A stretch of DNA of 51,376 nucleotides from Azospirillum isscasi (GTDB lineage: Bacteria; Pseudomonadota; Alphaproteobacteria; Azospirillales; Azospirillaceae). The translations under genes were made by a program, and so were the position numbers. The DNA is taken from assembly GCF_030849505.1 (NCBI RefSeq), contig NZ_JAUJFI010000020.1, forward strand, positions 1-51,376, written 5' to 3'. The notes beneath the pieces were generated by a model. The model did not search any database, was not told the DNA's origin, and saw nothing but the letters and a program-made list of their open reading frames with translations. Positions 8,012 to 15,179 of the stretch are shown in pieces (the first letter of the stretch is position 1; each line of letters begins with the position of its first letter).

Positions 8012-8648
8012 TGTTTCCAGCCTCGTTGCCGTTCGCGTTGGGCTGAAGGCTGATGGTTTATGGTTAACGAAATATTGCTGACAATGCCGCGCAATTGCTG
8101 CAATCCTGGGCATGTGTGATCATGTCCGGATGGGCGGATTTTCGCGGCATTTTACTCAACAGCACGACGCCGAGCATTTCCGCTGATTTGGGCGTCCTGT
8201 GCCGCCGGATCGTTCCTCCGCCCCGAATGGGTCGCCAAGACGAAGGAGGATTACCGGCCAGCCTTTTGCGCACGGAGATTTTGCATTTTCCCATCGGCCC
8301 CTTCGCCCTTCCCCGTTCCTCGCCCGCCTCGCGGAGGAGAGAAGATGCGAGGAGCGGCGCCGTTCCCACCCCATATCGGAGTCAGACAAGGGCTCGGGTG
8401 GAGGAAGGGAGGTCGAGCGCCTCCGGACGCGAGCGGGAATGTCCCGCCGGAGGGCGATTTCCACCCGTCCGTTTCACAGCGCTGCGAGCGCCGGACCGTT
8501 CCTTGCTTTTTGCAGGCGGCGGCCCGGCACCGGTTGCCGAATAAGACAGCCTTCGTTACCTTTTTGCCTATCGAACAAACACAAGAAGCGGCGCGCCGAA
8601 CGCGCCCGGAACAGCGCCGTTTCAGGGCGCAGACAAGGGGATGGAACA
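8012..8648. other. Divergent intergenic region of 637 bases with stem-loops
   Basis: The gap separates the cellulase gene (minus) from the indolepyruvate oxidoreductase gene (plus). Its left end is relatively AT-rich and carries the cellulase promoter candidate. Further right is a nested hairpin: outer arms CGCCTCCGG (8418-8426) and CGGAGGGCG (8448-8456), inner arms GCGGG (8433-8437) and CCCGC (8443-8447) around AATGT. AAGGAGG at 8243-8249 resembles a strong ribosome site but no credible reading frame follows it. Open frames across this region are low in protein-like pattern. A long 5' leader or a small RNA is possible; nothing is proven. Confidence 0.45.
8057..8084 (-). promoter_or_regulatory. 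Candidate sigma-70-type promoter of the cellulase gene
   Basis: On the minus strand: -35 TTGTCA (8084-8079), 16-base spacer, -10 CATAAA (8062-8057). It lies about 45 bases upstream of the ATG at 8011. It is a match by eye in the only AT-rich stretch nearby. Confidence 0.4.
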
Positions 8649-11600
8649 ATGGCTCTCGCAACCGTGACCCTGGACGACAAGTACGCGCTTGAACAAGGGC
8701 GCGTGTACCTGACGGGAACCCAGGCGCTGGTGCGCCTTCCGATGATGCAGCGCCAGCGCGATCTTGCCGCCGGGCTGAACACCGCCTGTTTCATTTCGGG
8801 TTACCGCGGATCGCCATTGGGCGGCTTCGACCAGAATTTGTGGAACGCCCGCAAATTCCTGGAGAAGAACCACATCCGCTTCCAGCCCGGCGTGAACGAG
8901 GAGCTGGGCGCCACCGCCGTCTGGGGCAGCCAGCAGGTCGGCATGTTCCCCGGCGCCAAGTACGACGGCGTCTATTCCATGTGGTACGGCAAGGGGCCGG
9001 GGGTGGACCGCTCCGGCGACGTGTTCAAGCACGCCAACGCGGCGGGCACGTCGCGCAACGGCGGCGTGCTGGTGCTGACCGGCGACGACCACAACGCCAA
9101 GTCCTCCACCTTCCCGCACCAGTCCGAACACGCCTTCATGCACGCGATGATCCCGGTGCTGAACCCGTCGGGTGTGCAGGAGATCCTGGATTACGGCCTG
9201 ATCGGCTGGGCGATGAGCCGCTATTCCGGTTGCTGGATCGCCATGAAGACGATCGCGGAGACGGTGGACACCTCCGCCTCCGTCACCATCGACCCGCACC
9301 GCGTCAGCCCTGTCATCCCCACCGATTTCCCGATGCCGCCGGGCGGGCTGAACATCCGCTGGCCCGACCCGCCGTTGGAGCAGGAATACCGGCTGATGAA
9401 GCACAAGCTGTACGCCGCCCTGGCGTTCGCGCGTGCCAACCGGCTGGACAAGGTGATGATGGCCTCGCCGCGCCCGCGCTTCGGCATCGTCACCACCGGC
9501 AAGAGCTATCTGGACGTCCGGCAGGCCTTCGACGAGCTGGGCATCACCGAGGCGATGGCCGCCGACTGGGGCCTCACCGTCTACAAGGTCGGCATGCCCT
9601 GGCCGCTGGAGCGCGACGGCGTGCGCCACTTCGCCGAAGGGCTGGACGAGATCGTCGTGGTCGAGGAGAAGCGCGCGGTCATCGAGAACCAGCTCAAGGA
9701 ACAGCTCTACAACTGGCACCCCGACGTCCGCCCCAAGGTGGTCGGCAAGTTCGACGAGCATGGCGAGTGGATTCTCCCCTCCGCCGGCGAGCTGTCGCCC
9801 GCCCAGATCGCCGTGGTCATCGGGCGCCGGCTGGAGCGCTTCGTGGACAACGAGAACCTGAAGCGCCGCGTCGCCTTCCTCGACGCCCAGGAGAAGCAGA
9901 AGGCCCATCAGGCCCGCGTCGTCCGCAAGCCGACCTTCTGCTCCGGCTGCCCGCACAACACCTCCACCCATGTGCCGGAGGGCAGCCGGGCGCTGGGCGG
10001 CATCGGTTGCCACTACATGGCGACGTGGCTGGACCGCAAGACCGACACCTTCACCCAGATGGGCGGCGAAGGCGTGCCCTGGGTCGGGCAGGCGCCCTTC
10101 ACCGAGGAGAAGCACATCTTCGCCAACCTCGGCGACGGCACCTACTACCACTCCGGCATCCTGGCGATCCGCCAGTCGATCGCGGCGAACGCCAACATCA
10201 CCTACAAGATCCTGTTCAACGACGCCGTGGCGATGACCGGCGGCCAGCCGGTGGACGGCACGCTCACCGTCCAGTCGCTCGCCGCCCAGCTCCGCGCCGA
10301 GGGGGTGGGCCGCATCGTCGTCGTGTCGGACGAGCCGGAGAAGTACGGCATCGGCGACGGCCTGCCGCAGTACACCGGCGTCGAGCACCGCGACGACCTG
10401 GAGCGCGTGCAGAAGGAGATGCGCGAGATCCCCGGCGTCACCGCCCTGATCTACGACCAGACCTGCGCCACCGAGAAGCGCCGCCGCCGCAAGCGCGGCA
10501 AGATGGTCGATCCGGCCAAGCGCGTGGTCATCAACGAACTGGTCTGCGAGGGCTGCGGCGACTGTTCCGTGAAGTCCTCCTGCGTGTCGGTGGTGCCGCT
10601 GGAGACCGAGTTCGGGCGCAAGCGCCAGATCGACCAGTCGAGCTGCAACAAGGACTATTCCTGCACCAAGGGCTTCTGCCCCAGCTTCGTGACGGTGGAG
10701 GGCGGGCAGCTCCGCAAGCCGAAGCCGGTCGAAGCGAAGACGGGAACCGCCAAGGCCGGCGCCGACCCGTCCGACCTGCGCATCCCCACCCTGCCCGCGC
10801 TCGACCGGCCCTGGGGCATCTACGTCACCGGCGTCGGCGGCACCGGGGTGGTCACCATCGGCGCGCTGCTCGGCATGGCCGCCCACATCGAGGGCAAGGG
10901 CGTCGGCGTGCTGGACATGACCGGCCTCGCCCAGAAGGGCGGCGCGGTGACCAGCCACATCCGCATCGCCGCCACGCCGGAGGACATCCATTCCGTGCGC
11001 ATCGCGGCGGGCGGGGCCGACGCGGTGGTCGGCTGCGACCTGATCGTCGCCGGGGCGGGCGACGCCCTGTCGAAGATGGCGCACGGCCACACCCGCGCGG
11101 TCATCAACACGCACGACACCATCACCGTGGACTTCCTGAAGAAGCCGGACTTCACCGTGCCGGTCCGCGATCTGGTGGCCGACATCCGCAAGGCCTGCGG
11201 CGAGGGGGCGGTGAACGCCTTCGACGCGACCAAGCTGGCCACCGCGCTGATGGGCGACAGCATCGCCACCAATCCCTTCCTGATGGGCTATGCGTGGCAG
11301 AAGGGCCTGATCCCGATCACGGCGGAGGCCATCCTGAAGGCCATCGAGCTGAACGGCGTGGCGGTGAAGATGAACACCGACGCCTTCAACTGGGGCCGCC
11401 GCGCCGCCGTCGATCTGGCCGCGGTGGAGGCCGCCGCCAACCCGCCGCAGGAGCAGGCCGCCGCAAACGCCAATGGGCATGATCTGTTCATCCTCGACCA
11501 GCGCCGCCCCTCCGCCGGCCTGGACGAGACCATCGCCCGCCGCACCGCCTTCCTGACCGACTATCAGGACGCGGCCTACGCCAGCCGCTATCACGCGCTG

Positions 11601-12179
11601 GTGGACTGGGCGCGGCGCGTCGAGGGGCAGAAGGTCCCCGGCTCCACCGCCCTGACGGAGGCCGTGGCCAAGGGCTACTTCAAGCTGCTGGCCTACAAGG
11701 ACGAGTATGAGGTGGCGCGGCTTTTCACCGACACCGGCTTCGTCGAGCAGGTCGGGCGGATGTTCGAGGGCGACTACAAGCTCGTCTTCCACATGGCCCC
11801 GCCGGTGATGGGCGAGACCGGCGAGGACGGCGGCGAGCCGAAGAAGAAGCGCTTCGGCCCGTGGATGCTGAAGGCGTTGCGCCTGCTCGCCAAGGGCAAG
11901 CGCCTGCGCGGCAGCCCGCTCGATCCCTTCGGCTGGCTGGCCGAGCGCCGCATGGAGCGCCGCCTGATCGTGGAGTACGAGACCACCATGGGCGAGATCC
12001 TGCACGGGCTGACCCGCGAGAACCACGCCACCGCGGTGGCGATCGCCGGCCTGCCGCAGGAGATGCGCGGCTACGGCCCGGTGAAGGCCCGCAACGTGGA
12101 GGCGGCCAAGGCGAAGGAGGCCGCCCTGCTCGACGGCTTCCGCCAGCCCGCGGCCCCGCAGCCGATGGCCGCGGAGTGA
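8649..12179 (+). CDS. Indolepyruvate ferredoxin oxidoreductase, fused IorA/IorB type
   Basis: A 1176-residue thiamine-diphosphate enzyme that oxidatively decarboxylates aryl-pyruvates (such as indolepyruvate from tryptophan) to aryl-acetyl-CoA and passes electrons to an iron-sulfur carrier. In order: N-terminal pyrimidine-binding domain (GYRGSPLGGFD near 50); C431/C434 in CSGCPHNTS; thiamine-binding motif from GDG near 495 to NDAVAMTGGQ near 524; a Cys cluster beginning at C633 (CEGCGDC) with further Cys through CTKGFC; a gamma-type domain with GVGGTGVVTIG near 728; and a C-terminal region of about 300 residues (DUF6537-like). Separate iorA/iorB subunits are here one chain. The ATG at 8649 starts the family N-terminus; AAGGGGA lies about ten bases upstream. 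Confidence 0.93.
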   Translation: MALATVTLDDKYALEQGRVYLTGTQALVRLPMMQRQRDLAAGLNTACFISGYRGSPLGGFDQNLWNARKFLEKNHIRFQPGVNEELGATAVWGSQQVGMFPGAKYDGVYSMWYGKGPGVDRSGDVFKHANAAGTSRNGGVLVLTGDDHNAKSSTFPHQSEHAFMHAMIPVLNPSGVQEILDYGLIGWAMSRYSGCWIAMKTIAETVDTSASVTIDPHRVSPVIPTDFPMPPGGLNIRWPDPPLEQEYRLMKHKLYAALAFARANRLDKVMMASPRPRFGIVTTGKSYLDVRQAFDELGITEAMAADWGLTVYKVGMPWPLERDGVRHFAEGLDEIVVVEEKRAVIENQLKEQLYNWHPDVRPKVVGKFDEHGEWILPSAGELSPAQIAVVIGRRLERFVDNENLKRRVAFLDAQEKQKAHQARVVRKPTFCSGCPHNTSTHVPEGSRALGGIGCHYMATWLDRKTDTFTQMGGEGVPWVGQAPFTEEKHIFANLGDGTYYHSGILAIRQSIAANANITYKILFNDAVAMTGGQPVDGTLTVQSLAAQLRAEGVGRIVVVSDEPEKYGIGDGLPQYTGVEHRDDLERVQKEMREIPGVTALIYDQTCATEKRRRRKRGKMVDPAKRVVINELVCEGCGDCSVKSSCVSVVPLETEFGRKRQIDQSSCNKDYSCTKGFCPSFVTVEGGQLRKPKPVEAKTGTAKAGADPSDLRIPTLPALDRPWGIYVTGVGGTGVVTIGALLGMAAHIEGKGVGVLDMTGLAQKGGAVTSHIRIAATPEDIHSVRIAAGGADAVVGCDLIVAGAGDALSKMAHGHTRAVINTHDTITVDFLKKPDFTVPVRDLVADIRKACGEGAVNAFDATKLATALMGDSIATNPFLMGYAWQKGLIPITAEAILKAIELNGVAVKMNTDAFNWGRRAAVDLAAVEAAANPPQEQAAANANGHDLFILDQRRPSAGLDETIARRTAFLTDYQDAAYASRYHALVDWARRVEGQKVPGSTALTEAVAKGYFKLLAYKDEYEVARLFTDTGFVEQVGRMFEGDYKLVFHMAPPVMGETGEDGGEPKKKRFGPWMLKALRLLAKGKRLRGSPLDPFGWLAERRMERRLIVEYETTMGEILHGLTRENHATAVAIAGLPQEMRGYGPVKARNVEAAKAKEAALLDGFRQPAAPQPMAAE

Positions 12180-12202
12180 CGGTCAGGTAAGGGGGAGGAG
12201 GA

Positions 12203-12868
12203 TCAGGGCGGCAGGTCCAGCGCGTTGAGGGCCTCCGCCCAGACCTCGGCGGACCGCAGCGGGTGCAGATGGTGGTCGCCGGGGTTCGGGCTGCGGAACG
12301 CCTCGGCGACCAGCCCGCTGTCCGGATCGCTGATGCGCTGGGTGATGTCGATGAAGGGCAGCCCGCGCGCCGCCGCCTCGTCCCGCAGGCGGGCGTTGTA
12401 GCGGTGGGTCAGGCCGGTGCGCTGGCGCAGCGTGGCGGTCACCTCGTGCCGGGCGCGGGCGACCTTGCCCCAGCTCTGACCGTCGCGGATGGTCGGCAGC
12501 ACCGCCCCGGTCAGCACCAGCGTGGGATAGCCGCCGTCCAGCAGATCGTCCAGGAAGGCGGCAAGGGCGGCCACCGACTCCTCCAACTGCCGTTCCACGC
12601 AGTCCCCATGGGTCTGCGCCCGCCACCAGATGACAAAGCCGCAATCGACCTCGCCGAGCTGGATCACCGGGATGGCGTCCGGATGGGCGGGGAGCAACGC
12701 CTCCTTGAAGAGGGTGACCGCGTGGGTATGGCTTTCCGGGTTGCGCAGCCCGACCGCGGTCGCACCGGGCACCGGCAGGCTGCGCGCCGGACGGTTCAGC
12801 AGGCACAGGTTGGCGGCGACCTCGAAGGATTGCACATGGCTGTCGCCGATGAAGTACCAGCCCCGCAT
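12203..12868 (-). CDS. SGNH-hydrolase-like protein
   Basis: A 221-residue protein starting MRGWYFIGDSHVQSF. The GDSH at residues 8-11 is the block-I nucleophile motif of SGNH/GDSL hydrolases (S10), and DHHLHP near the C-terminus fits block V (D-x-x-H). The middle contains VIQLGEVDCGFVIWW, a likely block III equivalent, and VLTGAVLPTI. No signal peptide or membrane segment is present. The ATG at 12868 is chosen because the frame upstream runs through the palindromic repeat. Substrate unknown: proteins of this shape include carbohydrate esterases and glycan-modifying proteins. It faces the oxidoreductase gene tail to tail with a 23-base gap. Confidence 0.75.
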   Translation of the reverse strand: MRGWYFIGDSHVQSFEVAANLCLLNRPARSLPVPGATAVGLRNPESHTHAVTLFKEALLPAHPDAIPVIQLGEVDCGFVIWWRAQTHGDCVERQLEESVAALAAFLDDLLDGGYPTLVLTGAVLPTIRDGQSWGKVARARHEVTATLRQRTGLTHRYNARLRDEAAARGLPFIDITQRISDPDSGLVAEAFRSPNPGDHHLHPLRSAEVWAEALNALDLPP

Positions 12869-12915
12869 GCCCTGGTCCCGAGCGCCTCTATCAAGAGATG
12901 AGCCTTTGCACCGGA

Positions 12916-12996
12916 CCCCCATCCCGACCCTCCCCCACCTTCGGCGAGGGAGGGAATTTGAGCCCTCCCCCGCGAAGTGGGGGAGTTGGGTGGGGG
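12916..12996. repeat. Second inverted pair of palindromic elements
   Basis: Two hairpins with mirrored tails: CCCTCCC (12928-12934) with GGGAGGG (12948-12954), and CTCCCCC (12965-12971) with GGGGGAG (12979-12985). Outside them lie tail CCCCCATCCCGA (12916-12927) on the left and TTGGGTGGGGG (12986-12996) on the right, roughly reverse complements. The plan matches the pair at 6509-6649 but the bases differ. It sits between the SGNH-like gene and the anti-sigma gene, both on the minus strand. Confidence 0.7.
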
Positions 12997-13045
12997 CCCA
13001 CCGCGACCACCTTCCGAACACATCGATGGGCGCAGCCTACCCGCC

Positions 13046-13987
13046 TCAGCTGTCCTTCGGCTTGTGCGTGTCGCTGATCGGCTGGACGCCGCCGGGCTGC
13101 TGCTCCTGCTGCGGCTGGGGCTGCTGGTCCTGCGGGGGCTGCTGGTTCTGCTGGGGCGGCGGCTCGGGACGGCGGGGGCCGGCCTTGACGTCGTTGTAGA
13201 CGGCCTCGGCGATGCGCAGCAGGTCTTCCTTGGGCATCCGCCCGGCCAGCGCGTAGGCCAGCGGGCCTTCCACCCAATAGATGGTCGCCACGTCGCCGTT
13301 CTGCGAGAAGCCGAACTTGGCCGGGTTGCCGGAGCGCGGGGCGCCGACGAACAGGGTCACCCGCTTGTTGGCGTCGTTCACGTACATGTACTGGGCGCCG
13401 GCGCCCTGTTCGGTGGGCAGCGACCGCCCGCCGATCAGCCGCAGGCCGACCTTGCCCAGGTCCGGGCCGAAGACGTCGCGCCCCACCCGCTTGGACAGCC
13501 AGCTGTTCAGCTCGTCCTGATTGTCGGCGCCAAGCTCCACCTGGAAGCGTTCGTCGGAGGTGTAGAAGCGGTGGGCCTGGGTGGCCTCCTCCGCGAAGGT
13601 CTGGAGCGTCTGGCGCTGCTGGACGATCGGCGACTGATCGACCGCGCCGCGGCCCAGCCAGCCGCCGCCGGCACCACCGACGATCAGCATCACCGCCGCG
13701 GCCATGCGCACCCAGGAACGGCCATGCCAAGGGGCGGCGTTGTCGTTGCCGGGCATGCGCCCGCGCAGCTTGTCCGTCAGCTCCTCGACCGGGCCGCTGG
13801 CCGGCTCGCGCAGCACGGGGTCGAAGAGTTCGTGCAGCAGCGCGGCCTGGGCGCGGTAGTCCTCTGCCCGGCGGGCGGCATCGGGGTCGTCGGCCAGCCA
13901 TCGCTCCACGAAGAGCCGGCGTTCCGGAGCCAGTTGCCCATCCACATAGGCATGCAGTTCGTCGTCCGTTACGCAATGCGCGTTCAT
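13046..13987 (-). CDS. Membrane anti-sigma factor
   Basis: A 313-residue single-pass inner-membrane protein that should hold the adjacent ECF sigma factor inactive. The N-terminal cytoplasmic part (TDDELHAYVDGQLAPERRLFVERWL) is the usual anti-sigma helix pattern. It lacks the H-x3-C-x2-C zinc motif of ZAS proteins; only C5 is present. One membrane helix spans about 94-115, then a periplasmic domain to about 270. The last 40 residues hold a Pro/Gln-rich tail (271-302). The ATG at 13987 shares one base with the sigma stop (TGATG); a GTG three bases upstream is also possible. Coupled expression with the sigma gene is expected. Confidence 0.87.
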   Translation of the reverse strand: MNAHCVTDDELHAYVDGQLAPERRLFVERWLADDPDAARRAEDYRAQAALLHELFDPVLREPASGPVEELTDKLRGRMPGNDNAAPWHGRSWVRMAAAVMLIVGGAGGGWLGRGAVDQSPIVQQRQTLQTFAEEATQAHRFYTSDERFQVELGADNQDELNSWLSKRVGRDVFGPDLGKVGLRLIGGRSLPTEQGAGAQYMYVNDANKRVTLFVGAPRSGNPAKFGFSQNGDVATIYWVEGPLAYALAGRMPKEDLLRIAEAVYNDVKAGPRRPEPPPQQNQQPPQDQQPQPQQEQQPGGVQPISDTHKPKDS

Positions 13988-14529
13988 CACTTCACCCGCC
14001 TGAGGGTCACCGAGCCCTCGTTCGCCAGCTTCGCCCTGACCGCCTCGCGCGCCCGCGAGAGGCGCGACATGACGGTCCCGATCGGCACGCCGAGCATCTC
14101 GGCGACCTCATCGTATTTCAGGCCCTCCAGCGCGACGAGGAGCAGCACCTTGCGCTGTTCCTCCGGCAGATCGTCGAGAGCGCGCATCATCTCGCGCAAC
14201 TCCACACGTTCCTCCTGCCGGGCCGGCGTCACCAGCTTCGACTCGACGCTGTCCACATCGACCTCGTCGGGCCGCGCCGCCTTGGAGCGGACCTGATTGA
14301 CATGGACGTTGTGCAGGATGGTGAACAGCCACGCCCGCAGGTTCGTCCCCGCCTTGAAGGTGTCGGCGCGCGCCACCGCACGCGTCAACGCCTCCTGCAC
14401 CAGATCCTCGGCATCCGAACGGTTGCGCAGCAGCGCACGCGCATAGCGGCGCAGCGACGCGATGTGGACTTCCAGCTCGACCCCGAACTTGCTCAACCGC
14501 GCACCCGATTGTTGCCGCAAAGGCACCAC
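13987..14529 (-). CDS. ECF-type RNA polymerase sigma factor
   Basis: A sigma-70 family ECF factor of about 180 residues. Region 2 is seen in YARALLRNRSDAEDLVQEAL and NLRAWLFTILHNVHVNQ; region 4 in LPEEQRKVLLLVALEGLKYDEVAEMLGVPIGTVMSRLSRARE, with the helix-turn-helix. It directs polymerase to a stress regulon and should be released by the anti-sigma factor encoded just downstream with a one-base overlap. The start is uncertain: GTG at 14529 is the first start in frame after a TGA and has only a weak ribosome site, whereas a strong AAGGAG site serves an ATG at 14551 in another frame. Confidence 0.9.
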   Translation of the reverse strand: MVPLRQQSGARLSKFGVELEVHIASLRRYARALLRNRSDAEDLVQEALTRAVARADTFKAGTNLRAWLFTILHNVHVNQVRSKAARPDEVDVDSVESKLVTPARQEERVELREMMRALDDLPEEQRKVLLLVALEGLKYDEVAEMLGVPIGTVMSRLSRAREAVRAKLANEGSVTLRRVK

Positions 14530-14555
14530 GGACCGCCGGGTGGCGGATCATGGCA

Positions 14556-14561
14556 CTCCTT
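14556..14561 (-). promoter_or_regulatory. Strong ribosome binding site out of frame with the sigma factor
   Basis: AAGGAG on the minus strand, four bases before an ATG at 14549-14551. That ATG opens a frame different from the sigma factor, whose own GTG is 26 bases away from the site. It may serve a short leader peptide, or the local sequence may hide a frameshift. Confidence 0.4.
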
Positions 14562-14806
14562 CAGGTAGGAACGGGTGGCGCGCCCTCCCAGGGCCGAGCC
14601 CGACACAGGACCCGGTACGCCAGGGTGAACGCGCCCCGCTCATCGTTTATTCCAGACTTTGATGGGCGTGCAGCAAAAATTCGGCAAAATCGGGGCGGCG
14701 CCGGAAAGCTCCGCCTTGTGGCATATCGCCGCTGAGTGCGGATGAACCGGCGATTCCGGCCTGCGGCTTGGCAAGATCGGCCACAGTGCGTCATAAGGGC
14801 CGGGCC

Positions 14807-15103
14807 ATGGCACGCCATCACGACACCATCGAGATCCTGGTCACCGCCCGCCATCTGGAGGCGCAGGGCATCCGCCCGACCGCGCGCATGGTGCGGCTGG
14901 CGATGGGCGGCGGAAGCAACGCGGCCATCGCCCAGGCGCTGGCCATGGCGGAACTGACCCCGCTGGAGGAGTTGATCCGGCGGCGGCGCGACCAGCTCGA
15001 TCTCGACATCACCAACGCCCGCCGCGCGCTGGCCGAACTGGAGGCCGAACAGGTCCGGCTGGACGAACTGGCCGAGTCCCTGAGCGGGCTGGACAAGGGC
15101 TGA
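14807..15103 (+). CDS. Small KfrA-like DNA-binding protein
   Basis: A 98-residue protein. Residues 8-43 (ILVTARHLEAQGIRPTARMVRLAMGGGSNAAIAQAL, cited here only as a span) follow the pattern of the KfrA N-terminal DNA-binding domain: a helix, G-x-x-P-T-x-x-x-V-R, then G-G-S-N/T and a second helix. Residues 50-95 form a coiled-coil helix (LDLDITNARRALAELEAEQ). KfrA proteins are mostly plasmid-borne and autoregulatory; here the coiled coil is much shorter. The ATG at 14807 has AAGGGC nine bases upstream; a GTG at 14786 is an alternative. It is divergent from the ECF sigma gene across about 280 bases with no other clear feature. Confidence 0.65.
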   Translation: MARHHDTIEILVTARHLEAQGIRPTARMVRLAMGGGSNAAIAQALAMAELTPLEELIRRRRDQLDLDITNARRALAELEAEQVRLDELAESLSGLDKG

Positions 15104-15114
15104 CCCGAAAAGAA

Positions 15115-15148
15115 AACCCCTCCCCCGGGCGGTGCCGGGGAAGGGGCT
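15115..15148. terminator. Bidirectional terminator hairpin between convergent genes
   Basis: CCCCTCCCCCGG on the left pairs with CCGGGGAAGGGG on the right with one mismatch around a short loop, flanked by AAAA on the left and CTT on the right. It lies between the convergent KfrA-like gene and prpE. The core resembles the dispersed CCCTCTCCC palindromes. Confidence 0.6.
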
Positions 15149-15179
15149 TGGAACGCAGCGCCGTTGCCGGCGGGACCGG

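Noticed and set aside
8095..8544. Open frames in the 637-base gap before the oxidoreductase
   Set aside because: No ribosome site in register and translations rich in R, P, S and G with no recognisable pattern.
8622..12026. Very long minus-strand open frame (1134 codons) opposite the indolepyruvate oxidoreductase gene
   Set aside because: It is a by-product of high GC and codon bias; the translation is rich in H, G, R, A, L, Q and V without domains, while the plus strand encodes a full enzyme.
14108..14551. 147-codon frame beginning at the ATG with the strong ribosome site before the sigma factor
   Set aside because: The translation is Arg/Ala/Gly-rich noise over the true sigma frame; kept only as a note on a possible leader or frameshift.
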